From: Pseudomonas putida | GTDB lineage: Bacteria > Pseudomonadota > Gammaproteobacteria > Pseudomonadales > Pseudomonadaceae | Assembly (NCBI RefSeq): GCF_003228315.1 | Contig: NZ_CP029693.1 | Location: forward strand, 2,356,001 to 2,420,000 | Length of the DNA: 64,000 bases | Reading direction: 5' to 3' | Part shown: piece after piece, positions 16,468 to 24,977 of the stretch | Layout of the letters: each line of letters starts with the position of its first letter | How positions within the stretch are numbered: the stretch's first letter is position 1 | Program-made: the position numbers and the translations under genes | Notes under the pieces: model-generated | What the model saw: only the letters and a program-made list of their open reading frames with translations | Told to the model about the DNA's origin: nothing | Databases searched by the model: none

Positions 16468-16528
16468 CAAGCGCTCCGGGTCGTCCGCCCTGCGCCGTTA
16501 CTTTTTATGTCGGCGCTGTGGAGCCATG

Positions 16529-16544
16529 TTTACGTTAACGTCAG
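16529..16544 (-). promoter_or_regulatory. Motif shared with the qhpA promoter
   Basis: The minus strand reads TGACGTTAACGTAAAC, 62-77 bp upstream of the sigma-54 activator start. It matches 15 of 16 bases of the site at 7952-7967. Its core ACGTTAACGT is a perfect palindrome. Confidence 0.5.
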
Positions 16545-16600
16545 GGCGATGGCAAGTGCCTTACGGCGCTTGTGTTCCGGCAGATGGACCGTGTCATCGT

Positions 16601-16693
16601 TCATCGCGAGCAAGCTTTGCTCCCACAGTATGGAGTGGGTCACACAGTTGCATTCAACCTCGCCCCTGTGGGAGCAAGGCTTGCCCGCGATGG
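16601..16693. repeat. Inverted pair of REP palindromes
   Basis: Arms at 16601-16628 (TCATCGCGAGCAAGCTTTGC) and 16664-16693 (GTGGGAGCAAGGCTTGCCCGC) face each other, upstream of the sigma-54 activator and downstream of the amidohydrolase gene. Confidence 0.8.
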
Positions 16694-16716
16694 CGTCGTC
16701 ACAGGCAACATCGAAA

Positions 16717-17742
16717 TCAGCGCTGCCACACCTCGGGATTCACAAAAAACGCCCGCGCATTGTCCTCCAGGCTCTCCAGGTGATACCCGCCCTCCTGCAC
16801 GATCAGGCACGGCAAGCCGAGGCTGCGGATCCGCTCGCCGAGCGTGGCGAAGCCTTCGCGGGTCACCGCCACCTTGCTCTGCGGGTCCAGTTCATAAATG
16901 TCGAAACCCAGGGACAGCACCAGCACCTCGGCGCCGAAGTCGGTCACGGCCTGCAAGGCAATATCCAGTTGCCCGAGGAAATCCGCCTCGCTGGCTCCAT
17001 GGGCCATCGGCAGGTTGAGGTTGAAGCCCTCGCCCGCGCCGACGCCGCGCTCATCGTTGAAGCCGGCGACCCCCGGATAGAAGTTGGTCGGATCGCCGTG
17101 CACCGAGACGTAGAGCACGTCATCGCGGTCGTAGAAAATTTCCTGGATGCCCTGGCCGTGGTGCATGTCGGTGTCCAGCACCGCCACCTTGGCGAATTTG
17201 TCGCGCAGCACCTGCGCCGCCACCGCCGCGTTGTTCACATAGCAGAAGCCCCCCGCCGCTTCGGCCCGGGCGTGGTGACCCGGTGGGCGGCACAGGGCAT
17301 AGGCGGCGGGTTCGCCATCCAATAAAGCCTTGGCGCCGGCGATTGCGCTCTGCGCCGACCAATAGGCCGAACGCCAGGTCTGTTCGCCTACCGGGCAGCT
17401 GCCGTCGGCAAGATAGCGCGCGGCCTGGGCGAGGATGCCGCGCAGGGCGTTGGGTTCGCGCACGAAGATGTTCGACATCACCTCGTCGCCCCAGTCTTCG
17501 GGGATTTCTTTCCAGCGCTGGTGGGCTTCCTGCAGGAAGGCCAGGTAGGGGCCGCCGTGAACGGCCAGCAGCGGATCGAGCCCGGCATCGGCGGGTTGCT
17601 CTACGGTGAAGCCCAAGGAATGGGACGCTTGCACCAGGCGTTGTGCGCGTTCCGGCACTTCCTGGGGGGTGCGCATCTGGCCGCGGGAGTAGTAGCTGCG
17701 TGGGTGATGGAGCAATTGTTCGGGGTGGAAAAAACTGCGCAT
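16717..17742 (-). CDS. aphA: Acetylpolyamine amidohydrolase-like histone deacetylase-family enzyme
   Basis: A 341-residue zinc amidohydrolase of the histone deacetylase superfamily, with the length of bacterial acetylpolyamine amidohydrolases such as those of P. aeruginosa. Catalytic residues are visible: His156/His157 in CRPPGHHAR, zinc ligands Asp192 and His194 in LDTDMHHGQG and Asp281 in LGFDIYELDP, and the transition-state Tyr320 in EGGYHLE. The reaction would be deacetylation of acetylated diamines or polyamines. It lies downstream of an M20 hydrolase and MHS transporter, with a REP pair in the gap, and next to the amine dehydrogenase cluster, so an amine-catabolic role is plausible. The substrate is inferred from family. 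Confidence 0.82.
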   Translation of the reverse strand: MRSFFHPEQLLHHPRSYYSRGQMRTPQEVPERAQRLVQASHSLGFTVEQPADAGLDPLLAVHGGPYLAFLQEAHQRWKEIPEDWGDEVMSNIFVREPNALRGILAQAARYLADGSCPVGEQTWRSAYWSAQSAIAGAKALLDGEPAAYALCRPPGHHARAEAAGGFCYVNNAAVAAQVLRDKFAKVAVLDTDMHHGQGIQEIFYDRDDVLYVSVHGDPTNFYPGVAGFNDERGVGAGEGFNLNLPMAHGASEADFLGQLDIALQAVTDFGAEVLVLSLGFDIYELDPQSKVAVTREGFATLGERIRSLGLPCLIVQEGGYHLESLEDNARAFFVNPEVWQR

Positions 17743-17790
17743 GGGGGGAGTACCTGTCAGTTAACTTCGATCTCAAAACAGAGCGCTATT

Positions 17791-17889
17791 CCCCTGTAGG
17801 AGCGAGCCTGCTCGCGAAAGCGGCGTGTCAAACACTATTGATGTCGACTGACACGGCCTCATCGCGAGCAGGCTCGCTCCTACAGGGGG
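17791..17889. repeat. Inverted pair of REP palindromes
   Basis: Arms at 17791-17818 and 17858-17889 (CCCTGTAGGAGCGAGCCTGC and its reverse) lie between the M20 hydrolase and amidohydrolase genes. They could lower the level of the downstream gene if the two are cotranscribed. Confidence 0.85.
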
Positions 17890-17895
17890 GAGTGG

Positions 17896-19125
17896 TTACT
17901 CAACTCTTGAGGCGCGGGCCAGTACGGCGTTGAGCAGCACATCGGTGCCCTGGCGCACGTCTTCGGGCAGCACGTCTTCGGCTTCGTTATGGCTCAGGCC
18001 GCCCACACAGGGGATGAACACCATGGCCGTCGGGCAGTACCGCGCCAGGAGGATCGCGTCATGCCCGGCGCCGCTGACGATCGATTGTTGAGCGTAGCCG
18101 AGCCCGTCCACCGCCTGCTGCACCGCCGCCACACATTCAGGATCGAACGGTGTGGCCGGGCTGATCCAGTGCGGGGTGATGGTCAGGTTCAAGCCGCGAC
18201 CATCGGCAATCGCCTGCAGTCGCGCACGCACCTGTTCTTCCATGGCCGCGATGGCGTCGTCGCGGTGATGGCGCAGGTCGACGGTGAAGTTCACCAGCCC
18301 CGGAATGGTGTTGCGCGAGGACTTGTTGATGCTCAGTTCGCCCACGGTGGTCAGACCTTCGGGGGCGAAATCCGCCGCCAGGCCTTCGATGGCCTGGATC
18401 ATCCGCGCCACGCCATACAGGGCATCCTTGCGCAGCGGCATCGGCGTGGTACCGGCGTGGGCGGCCATGCCCTCGACCCGCACGTCGAGCCAGCGGATCG
18501 CCTGGCCGCCGCTGACCACGCCGATGCTCTTGGCGTTGTCTTCCAGGATCGGCCCCTGTTCGATGTGCGCCTCGAAATAGGCATCCACCGCGCCGCCCAG
18601 CGGACGCTCGCCGGCATAACCGGTGCGCTGCAATTCGTCGGCGACACTGATGCCGTTCACATCCCGCACCGCCAGCGCCGCGTCCAGATCCATGATCCCG
18701 GTGAACACCGCCGAGCCGAACATCGCCGGGGTGAAGCGCGCGCCTTCTTCGTTGGTCCACACCGCCACTTCCAGCGGCTTGCGGGTCTGGATGCCCAGGT
18801 CGTTGAGGCAGCGCACCACTTCCAGGCCGGCGAGCACACCGTAAACGCCATCGAAGCGTCCGCCTTCGGGCTGGGTGTCGAGGTGGCTGCCCATCATCAC
18901 CGGCGCGGCGTCCGGATCGGTGCCGGCGCGGCGGGCGAACAGGTTGCCGATGGCATCCACGCTCAGGGTCATGCCGGCTTCGCGGCACCAGTGGGCAAAC
19001 AGTTCACGACCGGCCTTGTCTTCATCGCTGAGGGCCAGGCGGCAGCTGCCACCACGAGCGGTGGCGCCGATTTCGGCCATGGCCATCAGGCTCGCCCAGA
19101 GGCGTTCGCCATTAATCTTCAACAT
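17896..19125 (-). CDS. M20-family amidohydrolase (N-carbamoyl-L-amino acid hydrolase/allantoate amidohydrolase type)
   Basis: A 409-residue dinuclear-metal amidase. Metal-site segments are GSHLDTQPEGGRFDG (His and Asp), NEEGARF (Glu-Glu), EAHIEQGP and LSHNEAE near the C-terminus. GGQAIRWLDVRVEGMAAHAG lies in the dimerisation domain. The family opens N-carbamoyl amino acids, allantoate or ureidoglycolate-type amides. The ATG at 19125 with GGAG just upstream gives the normal family length; a longer reading overlaps the transporter gene. It follows the MHS transporter gene by 23 bp in one operon, which suggests that the transporter brings in its substrate. The substrate cannot be chosen from the sequence. 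Confidence 0.8.
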   Translation of the reverse strand: MLKINGERLWASLMAMAEIGATARGGSCRLALSDEDKAGRELFAHWCREAGMTLSVDAIGNLFARRAGTDPDAAPVMMGSHLDTQPEGGRFDGVYGVLAGLEVVRCLNDLGIQTRKPLEVAVWTNEEGARFTPAMFGSAVFTGIMDLDAALAVRDVNGISVADELQRTGYAGERPLGGAVDAYFEAHIEQGPILEDNAKSIGVVSGGQAIRWLDVRVEGMAAHAGTTPMPLRKDALYGVARMIQAIEGLAADFAPEGLTTVGELSINKSSRNTIPGLVNFTVDLRHHRDDAIAAMEEQVRARLQAIADGRGLNLTITPHWISPATPFDPECVAAVQQAVDGLGYAQQSIVSGAGHDAILLARYCPTAMVFIPCVGGLSHNEAEDVLPEDVRQGTDVLLNAVLARASRVE

Positions 19126-19148
19126 GGGTTTCTCCAGGAAATTGCGGT

Positions 19149-20459
19149 TCAGGCACGGGCCAGTTCGACGCGTTCGGCGTTGGCATGGCGACGGGCAAGG
19201 GACAGGACGCAGACAAGTGAGGTCGCGGCGATCAGGCTGTAGAACACCGCCATCGGCCACCACTGCCCGGCGAATTTATGCGCGAGCATCGTGCCGATCA
19301 GCGGTGTCAAACCACCGGCCACCGCGCCGCAAATCTGATACGCCAGGGAGATCGCGGTGTAGCGCACCCGGGTCTCGAACATGCCGCTGACGTAGCCGGC
19401 GATCACCGCATAGAACGACGCCATGCACACCACCGCCAGGGCAATGCCGAGGATGATCAGCGGCGCCTGGGCCGAGCTCACCAGCACGAACATCGGGTAC
19501 GGCGAAGCCATGGCCAGCAGTGACACCAGGCACAGGAAACGGGTCGCGCCGATTTTCTCGGCGATCCACGCCGCCAGCGGCTGGATGCAGAACTGGATGA
19601 TGGCAACGAAGAACAGGCATTCGAGGATCAGCGAACGCGGCAGTGCCAGTTGCTGGGTGGTGTAGGCGATCATGAAGGTGTTGGTGAAATAGACGCCGGC
19701 GATGCCCAGGGTGTTGGCGCCGATGCACAGCAGCAACGGACGCCATGCAGTGCGCAACACTTCCATGACCGGCGCCTGTTCCTTGCGCAGCTTTTTGCTG
19801 GCCTGCTCGCGGCTGGCGAGAAATTCCGGCGACTCATTGACCCCCAGGCGAATTGCCAGGCCCACCAGCAACAACAGGGAACTGGCGAGAAACGGCAAGC
19901 GCCAGCCCCAGCTCATCAGGTCTTCTTCCGGCAAACGGGTAACGGCGCTGAAGGCCAGCAGCGACAGGATCAAACCGGCCGGGCTGCCCAGTTGCGCGAA
20001 CGAGGCGAAGAAATTGCGTCGGCCTTTCGGCGCGTGCTCGCCGGCCATCAACACCGCCCCGCCCCACTCGCCACCGACGGCGATGCCCTGGACGACGCGC
20101 AGCAGGATCAACAGCACCGGGGCCACGACGCCGATTTGCGCGTAGGTCGGCAGCAAACCGATGCAGACGGTGACCACGCCCATCATCAGCAGCGTGATGA
20201 TCAATGACTTCTTGCGCCCGATGCGGTCGCCGATGTGGCCGAAGACAATCCCGCCCAGTGGTCGCGCAAAAAAGCCCACGGCGAAGGTGCCGAACGCGGC
20301 CATGGTGCTGAACAGCGGATCGTCGGAGGGAAAGAACAGCGCACCGAACACCAGCGCGGCGGCGGTGGCGTAGATGTAAAAGTCGTACCACTCGATCATC
20401 GTGCCGATAAAGGCAGCGGCTGCCGCACGGCGCGGCTGGGACGAAGCTTGAGGCTTCAT
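19149..20459 (-). CDS. MHS-family MFS transporter (metabolite:H+ symporter)
   Basis: A 436-residue, twelve-helix transporter. It starts with the family hallmark AAAAAFIGTMIEWYDFYIYA, has the loop 2-3 motif GHIGDRIGRKKSL, and GGEWGGAVLMAGEHAP in the fourth-fifth helix region. Members carry citrate, shikimate, ketoglutarate, proline betaine or other anions with protons. It shares long near-identical stretches with the transporter at 59696-60997. Here it heads an operon with the M20 amidohydrolase. A 20-bp element found also before the other MHS operon lies about 95-115 bp upstream of the start. Confidence 0.88.
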   Translation of the reverse strand: MKPQASSQPRRAAAAAFIGTMIEWYDFYIYATAAALVFGALFFPSDDPLFSTMAAFGTFAVGFFARPLGGIVFGHIGDRIGRKKSLIITLLMMGVVTVCIGLLPTYAQIGVVAPVLLILLRVVQGIAVGGEWGGAVLMAGEHAPKGRRNFFASFAQLGSPAGLILSLLAFSAVTRLPEEDLMSWGWRLPFLASSLLLLVGLAIRLGVNESPEFLASREQASKKLRKEQAPVMEVLRTAWRPLLLCIGANTLGIAGVYFTNTFMIAYTTQQLALPRSLILECLFFVAIIQFCIQPLAAWIAEKIGATRFLCLVSLLAMASPYPMFVLVSSAQAPLIILGIALAVVCMASFYAVIAGYVSGMFETRVRYTAISLAYQICGAVAGGLTPLIGTMLAHKFAGQWWPMAVFYSLIAATSLVCVLSLARRHANAERVELARA

Positions 20460-20554
20460 GGGTCGGGCTCCTTGAATTGTTTTTCTGGCAGGAGAGAAAC
20501 GGAAAATCCGGGCGCTCTGGCGGCGCCGGTCTGGGGAGGATTTTTCGGCCCGAG

Positions 20555-20574
20555 GCCATGATTAGTCAATTTTC
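20555..20574. promoter_or_regulatory. 20-bp element shared by the two MHS transporter operons
   Basis: GCCATGATTAGTCAATTTTC here and GCCAGGATTAGTCAATTTTC at 61087-61106 differ in one base. The last 15 are identical. Both lie upstream of MHS transporter genes. A common LysR-type operator is the simplest explanation. Confidence 0.55.
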
Positions 20575-20637
20575 TATTTGTTATTCAGAGTATTAGGAGG
20601 ATTTATAATCAAGTCTTTCAGAATATTTCCAGATTTA

Positions 20638-20681
20638 GATAGCTCACTAATCACAAGCTAAACTATCATGAGCTAACTATC
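20638..20681. promoter_or_regulatory. Triple repeat upstream of the marR-emrAB operon, probable MarR operator
   Basis: Three related 14-15 bp units follow each other on the + strand: AGCTCACTAATC (to 20652), AGCTAAACTATC (to 20667) and AGCTAACTATC (to 20681). TAGCTCA at 20640-20646 and TGAGCTA at 20669-20675 also form an inverted pair. The array ends 17 bp before the marR ATG. Confidence 0.5.
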
Positions 20682-20698
20682 CGGCAATTGGCTCTGAC

Positions 20699-21148
20699 AT
20701 GACTGACACATTGACCCTGGGCTTTGCCCTGCACGACAGCGCCCGGCTGATGCGTAAACGCTTCGAACAACGGGCGCGGCATGTGGGCCTGACCCGCTCG
20801 CAGTGGCAGGTGCTGGCGATGCTCTCGAACCATGAAGGCATCCATCAAAAAGGCCTCGCGGATTTGCTGGAGCTGGAGTCGATCACCCTCGTGCGCCTGC
20901 TGGACAAGATGGCCGAGCGCGGGCTGGTGGAGCGCCGTCGTCATCCCACGGATCGGCGCCTGTCGCTGCTGTTTTTGACGGAGCAGGCCCACCCGCTGTT
21001 GCAGCTCATGCGTGAGATGGGCAAGGCCACCCGGCTGGAAGCCACGGATGGATTTTCTGAAGAAGAGCAGCAACTGCTGCTGCAGATGATGAAGCGGATG
21101 AGGTCCAACCTGATCCAGGCGTGCAACCTTCCCGTCGACGAGGAGTAA
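20699..21148 (+). CDS. MarR-family regulator of the efflux operon
   Basis: A 149-residue MarR protein. The winged helix is clear: LTRSQWQVLAMLSNHEGIHQ, then KGLADLLELESITLVRLLDK for the recognition helix, and LVERRRHPTDRRLSLLFLT for the wing with its conserved DRR. It begins an operon with an EmrA-like adaptor 7 bp downstream and an EmrB-like pump. MarR proteins in this position usually repress the operon and leave DNA when a phenolic or drug ligand binds. A triple repeat just upstream is its probable operator. Confidence 0.88.
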   Translation: MTDTLTLGFALHDSARLMRKRFEQRARHVGLTRSQWQVLAMLSNHEGIHQKGLADLLELESITLVRLLDKMAERGLVERRRHPTDRRLSLLFLTEQAHPLLQLMREMGKATRLEATDGFSEEEQQLLLQMMKRMRSNLIQACNLPVDEE

Positions 21149-21155
21149 CGTCGTC

Positions 21156-22349
21156 ATGACTGATCAACGTCTCAAGTCTCCTGCCCCGGTGAAGCCGGCG
21201 GCGCCAAGACTGGAAACCCCTGCCTCGACCGAGCCCCGTCAACCCGACCTCGCGCAGACCGGCAACGGGCAAAGCCCTGCATCCCCTGCCCGCCCGAAAC
21301 GCCAGCAACTGCGCATGGCACTCTTTGCCTTGCTGCCCATCGCGCTGCTGGTCGGCGGTTACCTGTATGTCACCGGCGGACAAATCATTTCCACCGACAA
21401 TGCCTACATCCAGGCCGATCACGTGGGCGTTTCGACCGACGTTTCGGGCCTGGTCGCGACCGTCGATGTCAAAGACAATCAGCGCGTCAGCAAAGGTCAG
21501 GTGCTGTTCACCCTCAAGCCCGAGCCTTTCCGGATTGCGTTGGCCAGTGCCCAGGCGCAGCTGGGCAACGTGCGCAATCAGATCCTCAACCTCAAGGCCA
21601 ATTACAGTCAGGCGCTGGCGGAGATCGATCAGGCGCAGATCGATCTGGCGTACTACCAGACCGGTTTCCAGCGCCAGCAAACCCTGCTCAGCGTTTCGGC
21701 GGTGTCGAAAACCAATTACGACGACGCCAAGCACGCACTGGACAGCACCCGGCAAAAAATCGCCGTGGCCAAGGCCACCGCGCAAATGGTTCTGGCGCAG
21801 CTGGGTGGGAACATCGACACCCCGGTCGAACGGCAGTCTGCCTATCTGCAGGCCCAGGCCGCCGTCGACGAAGCACAACGCAACCTCGACAACTCCGTGG
21901 TCCGGGCCTCGTTCGACGGGATCGTGACCAACGTCGACTCGCTGCAGGTCGGCTCCTACCTGCAACCGCCACAGTCGGGTATCAGCCTGGTGTCGGACGA
22001 TCACCTGTGGGTTGCCGCATCGCCCAAGGAAACCGAGTTGACTCACCTGCTGCCCGGTCAACCGGTGAAGATCAGCGTCGACACTTACCCCGGTGTCGAG
22101 TGGCACGGCACCGTCGAGAGCATCAGCCCGGCCTCGGGTTCGAGTTTCTCGCTGCTGCCGGCGCAAAACACCACGGGCAACTGGGTCAAGGTGGTGCAAC
22201 GGATCCCCGTGCGCATCAGCATCGACGATGCCCATGACAAACCGCCGCTGCGCACCGGCATGAGTGTGCAAACGCAGATCGATACCGGCGCGGCCCGTGG
22301 CCTGCCGTTCTCGGGGTTGCTGGCCGGCAAGACCACCGCCCATGAGTAA
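21156..22349 (+). CDS. emrA: EmrA-like membrane fusion protein
   Basis: A 397-residue HlyD/EmrA adaptor. A proline-rich cytoplasmic N-terminus of about 50 residues precedes one membrane segment (MALFALLPIALLVGGYLYV). The lipoyl-like half motif ISTDNAYIQADHVGVSTDVS is typical of EmrA. A coiled-coil hairpin spans about residues 125-240, and DGIVTNVDSLQVGSYL is the second lipoyl half. It would link the inner-membrane pump to an outer-membrane channel; no TolC-like gene is in this operon. It overlaps emrB by 8 bp. Confidence 0.85.
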   Translation: MTDQRLKSPAPVKPAAPRLETPASTEPRQPDLAQTGNGQSPASPARPKRQQLRMALFALLPIALLVGGYLYVTGGQIISTDNAYIQADHVGVSTDVSGLVATVDVKDNQRVSKGQVLFTLKPEPFRIALASAQAQLGNVRNQILNLKANYSQALAEIDQAQIDLAYYQTGFQRQQTLLSVSAVSKTNYDDAKHALDSTRQKIAVAKATAQMVLAQLGGNIDTPVERQSAYLQAQAAVDEAQRNLDNSVVRASFDGIVTNVDSLQVGSYLQPPQSGISLVSDDHLWVAASPKETELTHLLPGQPVKISVDTYPGVEWHGTVESISPASGSSFSLLPAQNTTGNWVKVVQRIPVRISIDDAHDKPPLRTGMSVQTQIDTGAARGLPFSGLLAGKTTAHE

Positions 22350-23880
22350 CGAGCCGGCGACAGAATCGGTGGCGCATCGCGGGATGATCACCGCCTGCGT
22401 GGTGCTGGCGGTGATCATGCAAGCGCTCGACACCACCATCGCCAACGTCGCCCTGCCCTACATGCAGGGCAGCATCTCGGCCAGCTCGGACCAGATCAAC
22501 TGGGTTCTGACGTCGTACATTGTCGCCGCCGCCGTCATGACCCCACCCTCGGCTTTCCTGGCCCGGCGCTTCGGGCGCAAGCGCGTGTTGATCTGGGCCA
22601 TTATCGGCTTCGTCGTCTCCTCGATGCTGTGCGGTTTGGCGCAGTCGCTGGAAGAAATCATCCTCGCCCGCTTGCTACAAGGCCTTGCGGGCGCTGCCCT
22701 GGTGCCGTTGTCCCAGGGCATCCTGCTGGATATCTACAGCCTCAAGGAGCGCGGCTCGGCCATGGCGCTGTTCGGGGTGTCGGTCATGGTCGGTCCGGTG
22801 CTGGGCCCGATGCTCGGCGGCTGGCTGACCGAGAATTTCAGCTGGCGCTGGGTGTTCTTCATCAACCTGCCCATTGGCCTGCTGGCGCTGGCCGGGATCA
22901 TCTACTACGTCAGTGAAACCACGACTGACACCCAGTCGCGCCTTGACTGGCTGGGCTTTGGCTCACTGAGCGTGGGCATCATGGCCCTGCAATTGTTCCT
23001 CGACCGCGGCGAGCAACTGGGCTGGTTCGCCTCCGGTGAAATCCTCATCGAAGCCATCGTCGCCGGTGCCGCGCTGTATGTGTTTTTGGTCCACACCTTC
23101 ACCAGCGACGCCCCCTTCATCAGCCCCAAACTGTTCAAGGATCGAAACTTTTCGATCAGCGTGATCTTCATTTTCATCGTCGGCATCACCTACCTGGCCT
23201 CGCTGGCCTTGATGACCCCTTACCTGCAAACCCTGATGGGCTATCCGGTGCTCACCGCCGGCATGGTCATGGGCCCGCGCGGGCTGGGAACGATGTTGAC
23301 CATGTTCCTTGCCGGGCGATTGCTGGGCAAAGTCGATACCCGTCTGTTGCTGCTGACGGGCCTGGGATTGTCGGCGCTGTCGATGTGGCTGATGACCGGC
23401 TGGACACCGGATGTGTCGATGCAAACCGTCATCTATGCCGGCTTCATTCAAGGCACCAGCCTGGGCCTGCTGTTCGTGCCCCTGACCACCGTGGCCTTCG
23501 CCACCCTGCCCGCCTCCCTGCGCGCCGAAGGCACCGGGCTTTACAGCCTCTCGCGCAACGTCGGCTCCAGCGTCGGCATTTCCATCGTGACGGTGCTGCT
23601 GACCCAGAACATCCAGGCCAACCATGAGCAGATCGGCGCGTACATCACCCCCTTCAACCGGGCCTTCGAGGCCTGGCCGATCAAGAGCTACCTGGACCCG
23701 ATGCTCGCCTCCGGGCGCGCAACGCTCGACGCGATGGTCACGGTGCAGGCGAGCTGGATCGCCTACATCGATGACTTCAAGCTGTTGATGGTGCTGTCAC
23801 TGGCGGTCATGCCGCTGTTGCTGATCATCAAGCCGCCGAAGATGCAGGCCAGTGAAGAGCCTGCGCCGGTCATGGAGTAG
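22342..23880 (+). CDS. emrB: EmrB-like DHA2-family multidrug transporter
   Basis: A 512-residue, fourteen-helix drug:H+ antiporter. The DHA2 signature in helix 1 is AVIMQALDTTIANVALPYMQ, followed by SSDQINWVLTSYIVAAAVM and the loop motif LARRFGRKRVLIW. Motif C is MVGPVLGPMLGGWL. It forms a tripartite pump with the adjacent EmrA-like protein. The ATG at 22342 lies inside the end of emrA (8-bp overlap); longer readings are not needed to complete helix 1. A strong terminator follows the stop. The drugs exported cannot be predicted. Confidence 0.88.
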   Translation: MSNEPATESVAHRGMITACVVLAVIMQALDTTIANVALPYMQGSISASSDQINWVLTSYIVAAAVMTPPSAFLARRFGRKRVLIWAIIGFVVSSMLCGLAQSLEEIILARLLQGLAGAALVPLSQGILLDIYSLKERGSAMALFGVSVMVGPVLGPMLGGWLTENFSWRWVFFINLPIGLLALAGIIYYVSETTTDTQSRLDWLGFGSLSVGIMALQLFLDRGEQLGWFASGEILIEAIVAGAALYVFLVHTFTSDAPFISPKLFKDRNFSISVIFIFIVGITYLASLALMTPYLQTLMGYPVLTAGMVMGPRGLGTMLTMFLAGRLLGKVDTRLLLLTGLGLSALSMWLMTGWTPDVSMQTVIYAGFIQGTSLGLLFVPLTTVAFATLPASLRAEGTGLYSLSRNVGSSVGISIVTVLLTQNIQANHEQIGAYITPFNRAFEAWPIKSYLDPMLASGRATLDAMVTVQASWIAYIDDFKLLMVLSLAVMPLLLIIKPPKMQASEEPAPVME

Positions 23881-23885
23881 TTCGA

Positions 23886-23929
23886 AGGCAGCAGGGCTGG
23901 TCTGTTCGTACGAAAGCTGCTGCCTTTTT
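23886..23929. terminator. Terminator after emrB, possibly bidirectional
   Basis: AGGCAGCAG (23886-23894) pairs with CTGCTGCCT (23917-23925) and is followed by TTTTT. The flanking TTCGAA/TTCGAA extends the symmetry towards the convergent LysR gene. Confidence 0.8.
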
Positions 23930-23941
23930 CGAATCACCTCG

Positions 23942-24856
23942 TCATGACCATCGCCATTGCGGTTCTGCCAGGTGCCTGACGAAGAAATCAGACAGCGCCT
24001 TGATCTTCACGGGACGCGTGCGGGCCGACGGGGTCACGAAATAAAGCCCGCCACGCATCATGTGCCACTGCGGCAACAAGGCGACCAGCCGCCCATCCGC
24101 CAAGTATTCGCTGGCAATGAACTCGGGAAGTTCGGCAATGGCCACCCCATCCAGCAAGGCCGGTAACAGGGCGTCTGCGTTGGTCACCCGCAGCGGGCCG
24201 TTGGGGACGACGTCTTCTTCAGTGCCGTCGTCATGGGTAAAGCGCCAGACCTGGCTGCGTGACCGATACGCATAGCTGAGGCAACGGCGGGCTGCCAGCT
24301 CACGAGGATGGCTGGGATGTCCGTGCTCCTCCAGGTAGCCAGGGGAAGCCACAAGGTATTGGGTGACCGCGCATATCCGCCGAGCCACCAGCGACGAGTC
24401 GGGCAATACCGCGATCCGCAAGGCCGCGTCGAAGCCCTCTGCAATGAGGTCGACCGAGGCATCGGACAGGTGAAGGTCTATCGACAACTCGGGATACTGA
24501 CGCATCAATTGCGGCATCAGCGGCGCGACCCAACGCAGGCCGAAAGACATCGGCACCGCCAGGCGCACCTGGCCCCGGGGCTCTACGGATAACTCCTGGG
24601 CTTCGCTCTCCACCTCTTCGGCTTGCCGATAAATCTCACCCGCCTTGGCGACCATGCTCGCGCCAAACTCGGTCAGCGCCAGTTGCCGGGAGGTGCGGTT
24701 GAACAATCGGCCGCCCAAGCGCTCTTCGAGTCGAGCGACGGCACGCGACACGGTGGGCACAGAGACCCCCATGACCCGCGCAGCCGCCGCGAACGAACCT
24801 TCTTCTGCAACCTTGGCAAACATCGCCAACCCTTCGAAATCCGGAAGTCTGCTCAT
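23942..24856 (-). CDS. LysR-family regulator
   Basis: A 304-residue LysR protein. The helix-turn-helix is AMFAKVAEEGSFAAAARVMG through VSVPTVSRAVARLEERLGGR. The effector domain follows from about 90 (VRLAVPMSFGLRWVAPLMPQ). It belongs to the CrgA/DsdC-like group that often controls divergent oxidoreductases. The ATG at 24856 gives the normal length; a longer reading crosses the operator-like palindrome. It is divergent from the SDR gene at 24978, its probable target. Confidence 0.85.
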   Translation of the reverse strand: MSRLPDFEGLAMFAKVAEEGSFAAAARVMGVSVPTVSRAVARLEERLGGRLFNRTSRQLALTEFGASMVAKAGEIYRQAEEVESEAQELSVEPRGQVRLAVPMSFGLRWVAPLMPQLMRQYPELSIDLHLSDASVDLIAEGFDAALRIAVLPDSSLVARRICAVTQYLVASPGYLEEHGHPSHPRELAARRCLSYAYRSRSQVWRFTHDDGTEEDVVPNGPLRVTNADALLPALLDGVAIAELPEFIASEYLADGRLVALLPQWHMMRGGLYFVTPSARTRPVKIKALSDFFVRHLAEPQWRWS

Positions 24857-24862
24857 TTCATT

Positions 24863-24883
24863 TCTGCAACGATTTATTGCAGA
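24863..24883. promoter_or_regulatory. Perfect palindrome in the LysR/SDR divergent promoter
   Basis: TCTGCAA-CGATTTA-TTGCAGA is a perfect 7-7-7 palindrome containing a T-N11-A core, as LysR sites do. It is only 7 bp from the LysR start codon, a place suited to self-repression. Confidence 0.6.
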
Positions 24884-24977
24884 CAATTCTATTTTGAAAA
24901 CAATCGGCCGTCGATAAGCTTCTCCCACACCGCAACTCAACCACTGGCAACACTTCAATCAAAACTGGAGAAACATC

